From Parachryseolinea silvisoli (lineage in GTDB: Bacteria; Bacteroidota; Bacteroidia; Cytophagales; Cyclobacteriaceae): DNA of 64,000 bases. The notes below the pieces were generated by a model. It was not told the origin of the DNA. It saw only the letters and a program-made list of their open reading frames with translations, and did no database searches. The stretch covers positions 496,001 through 560,000 of the forward strand of contig NZ_JAIOAO010000003.1 of assembly GCF_021190955.1 (NCBI RefSeq), given 5' to 3'. Shown here one piece after another: positions 18,515-26,398 of the stretch; the stretch's first letter is position 1, and each line of letters opens with the position of its first letter. Both the position numbers and the translations under genes were made by a program.

Positions 18515-20772
18515 ATTCTTACCGTTGGTACGTTGTTCTTGTTGAAGCAAACGGTTATGGTCACACCATTTTGGCCGTTCATCTGGAAGTCCGCCGAGAT
18601 GTCCTGGCTTAACCCATGCATCAGCGTTATTCCGAGTGACGATGGCCTTTCCGGGCTGACCGTGGCCGGCAACCCCACGCCGTTATCGGAAATCGTGAGC
18701 ATACACGCCTCGTTGGAAACATTTTTTAAAGCAACCAAAATGACTCCTTCTGCTTCCCCGGCAAATGCATATTTGATCGCGTTCGTAACCGCTTCATTGA
18801 TGATCAACCCCAGCGGGATGGCATGAAAAATATTCAGATGCACCGGCTCCAATTCCAGTTTGAATAATACATGTTTCGTGTCGAAGCTGTCTTCCAGGTA
18901 ACGTACAAGTTCATGGATGTATACGGGCATGTCAATGCTCGCTACGTCGTCGGCGATGTATAGTTTTTGGTGGATGAGTGACATCGCCTGTACCCGGTTC
19001 TGGCTGTCGCGCACGGCGTGCAACGCATTGGCGTCTTTCAGGTATACCGATTGGGAGTTGAGCAGGCTCGCGATCAGATGCAGATTGTTTTTAACACGAT
19101 GATGCAATTCTTTTAACAACCACTCCTTTTCGCGCACCAACCGTTGCAGGGATAGGTTCTGTGCACCGATCTCATCCTGCTTGGCCTCCAGTATGACATT
19201 ACTTCGCTTCTTTTGGCTGTATTGATGAAACAGAAGACCAAATAACACAAGCAGTATGCCAGTGCCGCCAACGATCACTTTCCTGGTAAAGCTCATCCGA
19301 TCCAGCTCGGCGAGGTGGAGCTTTTCGGTGCTTTTGAGGTCAAGGATACTTTTCTCTTTTTCGCTTGTTTCATACCGTAGGGCGAGCTCTTCCATTTCGA
19401 TCGCTTTCCGGCCATTGAACAACGAGTCCCGCAGGTGGACATGTTTTTGAAAGTTCGCGATAGCCTTGTGATAGTGACCGGCCGCCGAATCTACTTTAAA
19501 AAGCGACAGGTACGTATCCCGTATAATGGCGGCTGTAGAGAAGTGGTTACTCTCGGGCAGTGCCTTTTCCAGGTAGGGCCGTGCCGCTTCATACCGGCCG
19601 GCAATGGTATAAAAGTGCCCGACGTCGTAGTACGCTTTCGCAATTACCTCCGGTGTCTCCGTACGGATGTTTTGCTCCAGCAGGCCGATCATCTGCCGGT
19701 AGTGCTGCTCCGCACGTGTATAATCCCCGAGTCCCTGGTAGCAGTAGGCGAGGCCATGGGCCATTTTACTTTGCAGTATCGGCGAGTCCGGTGGAAAGTC
19801 TTTTTTCAGGCTGTGGATCATGTCGAGTGCCTCCTGCGATTTCCCCTGTTTCATCAGCAACTCTGCGAGGGCATTAACCGTGCTGTATAAAACTGCCTGG
19901 AGGTTTGTATAGAACTGTCCGTATGTATCGACGCCCGACTTCAGCTCGCCGATCGCCGTTCTGTACCACGATATGCTCTTGCGAATATCCCCCATCTCCT
20001 TGTACATGTACGCCAGGTTGGCGTAAAACAAGCCGGTCAGGCTAAGGTCTCCCGATTTCCGCATCAGGTCGATGCACGTATACATGTGGGCAGATGCTTG
20101 TGTGTATTGCCCTCTCGCCATGTAAATACGATGCAACTGCTCATAGCCCATAAAAACCGATGAATCACCAATGGCCGTTTGAATGGCAATGGCTTCTTTG
20201 ATTTGTTTTTCCGACTCTGCGAACGCCCCTTCGGTATACAAATAATCGGCAATCTCCGTAATTGTCTGTACCTCCGCTGTACGGGCTCCCAGTTTGCGTT
20301 GATACACGCGTGCCGAATCGAAACATGCCAACACTTCACTTCGAACAATCATTTTTTTTGGCAGCCATCTCCTCATGTTATATCCCAGGTGAAAGAACAT
20401 ACTGGCTGCATCGGTCTCTTTTCCATGGGCTCTTACTTCCGCGATATACGAAAATGTGACTCTTTTCGCACTGTCCTTATTGCCGCGTTCAAAGTACATT
20501 CGCTGCTGCTCAACGGTCAACCAGGTAAGAACTGCCGGGATTTCGTTCAACATGGCCTCGGTTTTGTCAAGAAATAATTGCGCGCTATCGGGTTTATAAA
20601 CATTCAGAAAATGGCCGGCAATACGCAACAGAGTCGTAGCCCTGTTTTTCGGTGACATGTCCCGGTCGTCAAGCTCCGTCAGGAGTTCTTTTAGTTTTGT
20701 CTTCGACAACTGTCCGAATGCGGATGTGCCGGCAAAAAAAGTGAACAGCGATACGAGTATGAGTAGACGCAT
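18511..20772 (-). CDS. TPR sensor histidine kinase (HisKA_2 type)
   Basis: A 753-residue sensor kinase with the same plan as the one at 13202: signal peptide (about 1-20), a periplasmic TPR-rich sensor (about 30-470), a transmembrane helix (about 490-515) and a HisKA_2/HATPase kinase. The phospho-acceptor His sits in ELHHRVKNNLHL near residue 556; N-box NEAVTNAIKYAF and DNGVGLP follow. It is transcribed towards the AraC gene and its own response regulator is not adjacent on the same strand; the orphan regulator at 8795 is the obvious candidate. TPR-containing kinases of this type are typical of Cytophagales. Confidence 0.88.
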   Translation of the reverse strand: MRLLILVSLFTFFAGTSAFGQLSKTKLKELLTELDDRDMSPKNRATTLLRIAGHFLNVYKPDSAQLFLDKTEAMLNEIPAVLTWLTVEQQRMYFERGNKDSAKRVTFSYIAEVRAHGKETDAASMFFHLGYNMRRWLPKKMIVRSEVLACFDSARVYQRKLGARTAEVQTITEIADYLYTEGAFAESEKQIKEAIAIQTAIGDSSVFMGYEQLHRIYMARGQYTQASAHMYTCIDLMRKSGDLSLTGLFYANLAYMYKEMGDIRKSISWYRTAIGELKSGVDTYGQFYTNLQAVLYSTVNALAELLMKQGKSQEALDMIHSLKKDFPPDSPILQSKMAHGLAYCYQGLGDYTRAEQHYRQMIGLLEQNIRTETPEVIAKAYYDVGHFYTIAGRYEAARPYLEKALPESNHFSTAAIIRDTYLSLFKVDSAAGHYHKAIANFQKHVHLRDSLFNGRKAIEMEELALRYETSEKEKSILDLKSTEKLHLAELDRMSFTRKVIVGGTGILLVLFGLLFHQYSQKKRSNVILEAKQDEIGAQNLSLQRLVREKEWLLKELHHRVKNNLHLIASLLNSQSVYLKDANALHAVRDSQNRVQAMSLIHQKLYIADDVASIDMPVYIHELVRYLEDSFDTKHVLFKLELEPVHLNIFHAIPLGLIINEAVTNAIKYAFAGEAEGVILVALKNVSNEACMLTISDNGVGLPATVSPERPSSLGITLMHGLSQDISADFQMNGQNGVTITVCFNKNNVPTVRI

Positions 20773-20981
20773 CTAACGACGAATTAGGATCATAAAAATC
20801 GCAAATTAAACGGATAGATAACGACCTTCCCGATCGGGCTTTTTTATTTCATGTGCATTAAAAATGGATACGCGGCGACGATTCGTTCAATCGATTGAAT
20901 CAGCCGGTGATAAAAGATAGGGTACAACAATTAAACCTACTGGCCGGCATCATCGGCACGCTTCGACCGGCTGTATATTTA

Positions 20982-21018
20982 CCCCTGCGAAGCCGCTTGC
21001 CGGGCTGCTTCGTAGGGG
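20982..21018 (-). terminator. Hairpin after the isochorismatase-type gene
   Basis: CCCCTGCGAAGC pairs with GCTTCGTAGGGG over 12 positions (one wobble) around a 13-base loop, just beyond the 3' end of the gene at 21033 on the minus strand. No strong T-run follows. Confidence 0.5.
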
Positions 21019-21032
21019 TAAGAACAGTAGCG

Positions 21033-21701
21033 TTACTTTTTCAACTCTTCGGGTACGGGTGTCGCCAGTAATTGCAGCTCCCACAAGAAGCTGGTGCCGA
21101 CGTTTCCACCGTGGTCGACCAGAATTTGTGCTACCGCCGGAGCTGTTTCAGTACGCGCCCAATCCCGCTGCAGGTCGCCAGCAAATACGTTCCAGGTAAT
21201 CGGGATCACGCCGGCCATGACCATGCGTTGGATCGCCATCTCGTGTGCTTCCAGGCTGACACCACCCGATGCATCCGTCACGGCGTATACGTCGTAGCCC
21301 TCGCCCGCGGCCTGGATCGCCGGCATCGCCAGGCAGATCTCCGACCATAGCGCCGCGATGACAATCTTCTTTCTTCCGGTTTTCTTCACCCATTCCACCA
21401 CGCGCGCATCTTCCCATGTATTGATAAAGGTTCTGTCGATCGGTTTTTGCTCGGGGAATACTTCCTGGAGTTGTTTGAGGAGTTTTCCGCCCCGTGCTTC
21501 CAGTACAGTCGTAAACAATGTTGGGATATTGAACGCCTTCGCGGTTTTGGCAAGGCCAACCACATTATTGATGACCGTCTGTGAGTCGTGGCTGCGCAGA
21601 CCGGCAAACTGGAAGGCCTGGTGGTCGATTAAGATCAGTACACAGTTGTCGGGTGTCAGCAGGGCGTCGAGACCTGCTTTCGGATTTGTTTTCGTTTCCA
21701 T
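21033..21701 (-). CDS. Isochorismatase-fold hydrolase (YcaC-like)
   Basis: A 222-residue cysteine hydrolase of the isochorismatase fold. The catalytic Asp lies in LIDHQAFQF near residue 27, the TGRKK strand precedes the nucleophile, and Cys is in SEICLAMPA near 125. The pattern RTFINTWED followed by TGRKKIVIAALWSEIC matches the YcaC subgroup, whose substrate is unknown. An upstream in-frame ATG at 21749 would add 16 polar residues; the Met at 21701 fits the family better. The gene stands alone. Confidence 0.85.
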   Translation of the reverse strand: METKTNPKAGLDALLTPDNCVLILIDHQAFQFAGLRSHDSQTVINNVVGLAKTAKAFNIPTLFTTVLEARGGKLLKQLQEVFPEQKPIDRTFINTWEDARVVEWVKKTGRKKIVIAALWSEICLAMPAIQAAGEGYDVYAVTDASGGVSLEAHEMAIQRMVMAGVIPITWNVFAGDLQRDWARTETAPAVAQILVDHGGNVGTSFLWELQLLATPVPEELKK

Positions 21702-22339
21702 TGCTTTTTGTTTTTGATGATGAATCGATTCATTGCTGAATGGACACAAAAATGCGAGACATCGTCGCGCGGCTCAATGGATCGTTCAACGCTTCCGTTG
21801 GATGGAAAATTGAGCGGCGCCGCGCGCCGCAGAAGTACGACCCTCCGCTGACTTCAATGAGACCGGATTGCCGCATAGAAGCTTTTGAAACGTTTTGCAT
21901 AACGTATGGATGCCTATAGGTCAGTGAGGGCTGGTGAAGGAAAAAGGGAAATACGATTTGATGACAGGGGGTAGCGACAGCAGACAACAATGGGTGGACA
22001 ATAATCAAGAAACACTATAAGGTCACCCAATCTTTTCTAGTGATAATTTGCGTACCTCGATGTTATTTAGCGTCGAATCAATTGTAATACTCAATGCCGG
22101 CGATTTTCTTAAGCCCGGAATTCGGAGTTTCTCACAAATTGCTGAACAACCTGGCAGTACCATTTTCGAACCCTATTTTGTCATAACATTGAATCTCGAA
22201 GCTCAGAACCCAAAACGCCCGCGAAAAAGCCTCTTTCCAAACATCGCATAGATTTGTCTGGAAAACTCTTATACCAGATGGTCTTCCTGAACTCTTGCGT
22301 ATAGGAATCTCAAAGCCGACAAACCTACCACCCCAACAA
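21702..22339. other. Long intergenic region, no gene recognised
   Basis: About 640 bases without a supported gene. A strongly self-complementary GC stretch, GCGGCGCCGCGCGCCGC, lies near 21811-21827. A 67-codon open frame at 22048-22251 has low-complexity, non-conserved-looking sequence and no partner, so I do not call it. The promoter of the lipoprotein pair should be in the last 200 bases, but no TAnnTTTG match stands out. Confidence 0.4.
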
Positions 22340-23641
22340 GTGTCATCTTATCCAAAACATGCCCTCAGCGTTATCTGTTTTCTCTTGTGCCTGATACTGG
22401 TAACTACTGCCTGCGACGACGAAGAGACAATTACAAACGACCCACCTCGTGAACCGACTATTTTATTACGCGTCGTCATGCCCACTGACTATCCGGATGA
22501 CAGCGCCAAATACTGGACAATGGTGAATGGACCCGATGGCAAAGCGATCGACGCAAAGCCAATTTCGAGTGGTGACACCGTTGAGTTCATAACGGAAGAG
22601 AAGAAAGTACCAACCGGCATCCAGTTTACATTCCTGTCGGTCGACACCAGTGACGTTTATCAGGATTTTTATCACCTTGAAACCTACCAGCAAATCACGC
22701 CCGGCTCGGAGTTCATACTGACGCCATTTGAAATAAATGAGCGCAAATACTCCCGTCAGGGTACCTTCCGCATTGTCGTAAATGACATTAATCCACCTCG
22801 TTCCCATCACCTCACCTCAAAATATGGTGGGATGAGCGGGGGAAGCACGTGGGAAAAGTACCAGCTACGTGTAAACAGCGATCTGGGATATCCTGATATC
22901 CCACATTTACTAACGATAGAAGATGACGGCGGACATTTCTTTTATAAATTCTTCGACGGGATTAAAGATGGGAGCGACATCACGATAGCGTCAACCGACT
23001 TGACTGAGGTGGACCGCTATGTGGATGTTTCATTGCCCCAAAGCGCCTACTCCAGCATGCAGGTCTATGCATACGAGGATTTTCCCACCGAGGAATATAA
23101 CAGTTACATGATCGCAGGAACTTTTAGTGGTTATTACGCCCAACGATCTCGTCAGATTCCCTTCTTAACGCGCTTTCCTTTCTACTCAACGATGGTTGAA
23201 GCCCATTTTAACGAAGAAAACTACGAAAACCACATACGTTATCTCTACCAAAAATTTGGGAGCATTCCCACCGAGACGATTGTGCTTTCCGATGACATGA
23301 AGGTCACTCTGACGAACAGATCGGTAGTGAACTATTCGACATCTCCGGAATCAACTTACTTAATGCGACAAACTGGATTCTATTACTTCGACGAAGATGC
23401 TCCACGTATGCCCAGCGTAGCGTGGCAAATTAATTCACCTCAAGGGAAAAATAGAATATCAGAATTTCCGAAAGCAGTGACAGACAGATACCCTGCACTG
23501 GACATCGGAAAATTTCAGCATGGACGCTCTTTATTTTTCAAAAAAGGCAGGAACTACGATGACCTGATCAATGAAACCCTAAAAGGAGAACCAAGGCAAA
23601 CGCGACCATATGAATTCTATTTCACGGAAATTATAAACTAA
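22340..23641 (+). CDS. Surface-type lipoprotein, first of a tandem paralogue pair
   Basis: A putative lipoprotein of 433 residues with no family I can name. A type II signal peptide ends in VTTAC near residue 25 and is followed at once by D-D-E-E; acidic residues right after the lipid-bearing Cys are the surface-export signal known from Bacteroidota lipoproteins. The mature part looks all-beta. It is paralogous to the next gene: both contain a PxDY motif, a W-x-M pair, FTxLxVDTS, and near the end a RQ-x2-FYY block and a DxYPxLxI block. A GTG start at 22340 is chosen because the paralogue also begins GTG-TCA and the lengths then agree (433 and 432); a TTG at 22295 would add 15 residues. Confidence 0.72.
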   Translation: MSSYPKHALSVICFLLCLILVTTACDDEETITNDPPREPTILLRVVMPTDYPDDSAKYWTMVNGPDGKAIDAKPISSGDTVEFITEEKKVPTGIQFTFLSVDTSDVYQDFYHLETYQQITPGSEFILTPFEINERKYSRQGTFRIVVNDINPPRSHHLTSKYGGMSGGSTWEKYQLRVNSDLGYPDIPHLLTIEDDGGHFFYKFFDGIKDGSDITIASTDLTEVDRYVDVSLPQSAYSSMQVYAYEDFPTEEYNSYMIAGTFSGYYAQRSRQIPFLTRFPFYSTMVEAHFNEENYENHIRYLYQKFGSIPTETIVLSDDMKVTLTNRSVVNYSTSPESTYLMRQTGFYYFDEDAPRMPSVAWQINSPQGKNRISEFPKAVTDRYPALDIGKFQHGRSLFFKKGRNYDDLINETLKGEPRQTRPYEFYFTEIIN

Positions 23642-23701
23642 TATAGGCTAGTTTCTCCTATATATACGAAGGACAATCATCTCACTGAACCACCAAAATA
23701 C

Positions 23702-25000
23702 GTGTCATTTCATAGCATCCGATCGTGCAGCATCATCGTCTATTGCATAGGCCTACTCAGCATCACGCTATCTTGCGAAGACGATGATGTCGGAAATAAA
23801 ACGAATCAGCATCTTTTGCAGGTGATTATGCCTCCAGATTACTCCGTTAACAGCGATCAACATTGGGCCATGATCCATGATGCACGTGGCAATCTCTTAC
23901 AGGTCGCTTCCATCAGGCCTGGCGAAACGCTCGACTTCCAATCGAAATCCGATACGATCCCGGAAAATCTCCAGTTCACAATTCTGACGGTGGACACGAG
24001 TGAAAAACGAGCCGACACATATTGGATCGAATCGTTCGTGGAGCTAAAGACGGGCGCTATGGTGATCCTGACGCCTGGGCTAAGGAAACGCGTATTGCCA
24101 CCATCCTATGGGACATTCCAAATTACGATACCAAACATCCTACAACCAATGTGGGGTATAGTCTCAACCAAGAATGGATACAATAATTATACCAGCGCAT
24201 CAATTTACGAGCAAGGTAAAGACGGATTTACGCTGATTTTTAATTGCCCGATCGAGCACCCCGGCAGCGAATATCTCCTTTCCATGGAAGACATGGACGG
24301 AAATGTTCGTTACCAATTCCTACGCGACATCAAGGACGGCGGTCAGGACACAATACAGGTAGGCGATCTTACAATGGCAGAAAAATATATCGACGTTTCC
24401 CTTCCAATGGACGCCATTGCCTCATCACTGAACGTGGTGGCATTTGAGGATAACCAGGTGATGGACGATGTGGCCGGATACCCACTGACTCGCTTAGCAT
24501 TCCCTGCCTTTTCAAAATCGCGAAGGTTGCCCTACCTCGAACATTTCAACCGGTATACAACAAAACTTTCTGTTGTCTATCAAAACTATTCAGAACTGAT
24601 ATATTTCAAACGCGGCACGGCACCGATCGCTCCCATCACGTTTCCAGAAAATTTAGAAGTTCGACTAGACGACAGAACGTTTAAAACCTTCGAAGTCTCG
24701 CGGGCGTCGAGCTATGCACTGAGACAAAACTCATTCTATTATGAGGATAATACCGGCTCGAAAAGAGCAGAAATCATGTGGACATTCTATTCCCCGAGGG
24801 GAGACAAAAGGATCGTTGAACTACCAAAAGATATCACCGACCAATACCCGGTTTTGAATATTGACCAATTCAACCACTTTCAGTCAATCTTTTTCTTTCA
24901 AGATAATGCTTATGAGATCTATTTAAAGCAAAGACTCTTCGGTGAACCGAAACCAGAAACCGAAGAGTACTTTTATTTTCGTATCCCTGAGAGAAAATAG
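23702..25000 (+). CDS. Surface-type lipoprotein, second of a tandem paralogue pair
   Basis: A 432-residue lipoprotein paralogous to the gene 60 bases upstream and probably co-transcribed with it. The signal peptide ends at LSC near residue 25, followed by E-D-D-D, again an acidic surface-export signal. The start is GTG. No enzyme motif is visible and no family is recognised; a role in binding or adhesion at the cell surface is only inference. Sequence similarity to the first copy runs over the whole length, but many residues differ, so the duplication is old. Confidence 0.72.
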   Translation: MSFHSIRSCSIIVYCIGLLSITLSCEDDDVGNKTNQHLLQVIMPPDYSVNSDQHWAMIHDARGNLLQVASIRPGETLDFQSKSDTIPENLQFTILTVDTSEKRADTYWIESFVELKTGAMVILTPGLRKRVLPPSYGTFQITIPNILQPMWGIVSTKNGYNNYTSASIYEQGKDGFTLIFNCPIEHPGSEYLLSMEDMDGNVRYQFLRDIKDGGQDTIQVGDLTMAEKYIDVSLPMDAIASSLNVVAFEDNQVMDDVAGYPLTRLAFPAFSKSRRLPYLEHFNRYTTKLSVVYQNYSELIYFKRGTAPIAPITFPENLEVRLDDRTFKTFEVSRASSYALRQNSFYYEDNTGSKRAEIMWTFYSPRGDKRIVELPKDITDQYPVLNIDQFNHFQSIFFFQDNAYEIYLKQRLFGEPKPETEEYFYFRIPERK

Positions 25001-25336
25001 CATTCGGACGTTTCTGATCAACGTCTTATGCAATATTTTTACTCCTGTCGATTCCTGGAGCTTGCGTCCATGGCGAGAGTAATACACGCAGACCTCGACG
25101 TAGTCGTCGCGCTTTTTAAATAGCAGCTTGGTGTATATATAGACAGAATCATTTAGCGACTAATGATAGTTACGGAAATGTTCAGCAGAATGATATACAG
25201 AAAAGACCAGGACGGTGCTGGCGCACCATTGATCCGTGATTTTCGTGCCTTACTGTCTGAGGATCGTTGGTCCAGAATTGGACAACCTAACACAGTGATT
25301 ATAGGGAAATTAATCGCTGTGTTAGAAAGTGACTTG
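25001..25336. other. Intergenic region before the tRNA pair
   Basis: No strong signal apart from one short open frame (see next entry). The string at 25090-25120 is arginine-codon-like and GC-rich but has no open frame of note. No terminator hairpin is evident for the lipoprotein operon. Confidence 0.35.
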
Positions 25337-25339
25337 TGA
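25163..25339 (+). CDS. Small open frame abutting tRNA-Arg, doubtful
   Basis: A 58-codon frame from ATG 25163 whose TGA stop overlaps the 3' end of the convergent tRNA-Arg gene by three bases. The predicted peptide is well mixed (a GAGAPLIRDFRALL stretch and an IIGKLIAVLE helix), which looks more protein-like than most chance frames. It matches nothing I know. It could be the last piece of a gene from an element that once integrated at the tRNA, or chance. Confidence 0.25.
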   Translation: MIVTEMFSRMIYRKDQDGAGAPLIRDFRALLSEDRWSRIGQPNTVIIGKLIAVLESDL

Positions 25340-25410
25340 TCCGACAGGGACTCGAACCCCGAACCGTCAGCTTAGAAGGCTGATGCTCTATCCAGTTGAG
25401 CTATCGGACC
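25337..25410 (-). tRNA. tRNA-Arg (anticodon TCT)
   Basis: A full cloverleaf on the minus strand: acceptor GGTCCGA pairing with TCGGATC, anticodon stem TCAGC/GCTGA with loop CTTCTAA, and T-arm GGTTCGAGTCC. The anticodon is TCT. The CCA end is not encoded. It lies 18 bases downstream of the stop of the four-helix-bundle gene. Confidence 0.93.
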
Positions 25411-25428
25411 TGGATATACCTTGTTGTC

Positions 25429-25779
25429 TTACTCGGTGTGGCTTCTGTACATGCCGAGCAGCATTTTGGAGACTTTCTCGTAGCGCTCGTACAGGTCTTG
25501 CGCTTGTGCCAGGGGAATCATGCCCAATTCGCCCAGTACTTGCAGAATGGCCACGCATTCAAAAACCGCACTGCGGGAAATGGTAATATAATGCTTTTTG
25601 TCGGCCGCCGTCATCCGGCCGGTACCTTCGGCCAGGTTGAGGAGAATGTCCATGCAGGCTTTTCTCCACTGATCCTTGATGTAGGGGTCCATCTTCTCAC
25701 TTGAGAAAACGATCTTTAGTGAATCCGTCACCAGTGTTTTGGCGATTTGGTAGACCTCTAATTTCTCAAAATCAAACAT
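25429..25779 (-). CDS. Four-helix bundle protein (23S rRNA intervening-sequence type)
   Basis: A 116-residue protein of the S23/IVP four-helix-bundle family (FEKLEVYQIAKTL at the start, NLAEGTGRM in the middle, RSAVFECVAILQ in the third helix). The family was first seen in intervening sequences inside 23S rRNA genes and is now known as many stand-alone genes; its biochemical role is still unclear, with RNA binding often suggested. Here it is placed between tRNA-Ser (35 bases upstream) and tRNA-Arg (18 bases downstream) on the same strand, so it probably rides on a tRNA transcript. The position is unusual and points to an RNA-linked role or to mobility. Confidence 0.88.
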   Translation of the reverse strand: MFDFEKLEVYQIAKTLVTDSLKIVFSSEKMDPYIKDQWRKACMDILLNLAEGTGRMTAADKKHYITISRSAVFECVAILQVLGELGMIPLAQAQDLYERYEKVSKMLLGMYRSHTE

Positions 25780-25813
25780 GGCGGCGCTGGCTTAATCATT
25801 ATCCCAACCACGA

Positions 25814-25903
<90 letters not shown>

Positions 25904-25993
25904 GTGTTATGTGTCCTCTTTGCGCTTGCTGGGCCGACAAGCTTTCAAGCTTGCCTTTTGGCCTCAAAAACGGGCTTTTTCAAAAAGGAAGTG

Positions 25994-26025
25994 CAAATAT
26001 AGAAGTTGCCCGTAAACTATCGCAA
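25994..26025 (-). promoter_or_regulatory. Promoter of the tRNA-Ser / IVP / tRNA-Arg unit
   Basis: On the minus strand TATATTTG (25994-26001) fits TAnnTTTG, and a TTG (26023-26025) lies 21 bases upstream of it. The predicted transcript starts about 90 bases before tRNA-Ser; the leader holds small self-complementary stretches (AAGCTT...AAGCTT). Confidence 0.6.
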
Positions 26026-26041
26026 GCGGATGCGAAATAGT

Positions 26042-26398
26042 TTACCTTTTCTCATACCATTTCTTCTTCGCCGGTCGTAACAATGCTCCCGACAAGGCGG
26101 CAAATCCACCCACCAGTCCACCGACCAATGCCGTGATGACAAACAGCAATGTGTTGTCTTGCAAGGTAAAGATGCGGGCCACGCGTGCGCTCAGGTCCGT
26201 CGACGCTTCACCGTCGATCATCCAGGCCTTCCACGCCCACAGCCCGGCAATGGCCACGAACCCCGCGAGAAAATTTGCCCGCGAACGCACGACATACCCG
26301 GCAAAGAAAGCGGCCACGACAATGACGTACCAGGGAAAGAATAACTCGAGTACGTAGGCCAATACAAAAATGACAATCAGTTGCAGCAGGAATTTCAT
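26042..26398 (-). CDS. Small integral membrane protein
   Basis: A 118-residue protein with four predicted membrane helices (about 3-20, 22-38, 43-60 and 83-108) and a basic C-terminal tail. No catalytic motif is visible and I do not recognise a family with a function. Its ATG overlaps the stop of the penicillin-acylase gene by four bases, a classic sign of translational coupling, so it is made with that enzyme and may help in its membrane placement (inference). Confidence 0.75.
   Translation of the reverse strand: MKFLLQLIVIFVLAYVLELFFPWYVIVVAAFFAGYVVRSRANFLAGFVAIAGLWAWKAWMIDGEASTDLSARVARIFTLQDNTLLFVITALVGGLVGGFAALSGALLRPAKKKWYEKR

Noticed and set aside
22048-22251. 67-codon frame in the gap before the lipoprotein pair
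   Set aside because: Unremarkable composition, no promoter, no recognisable similarity.
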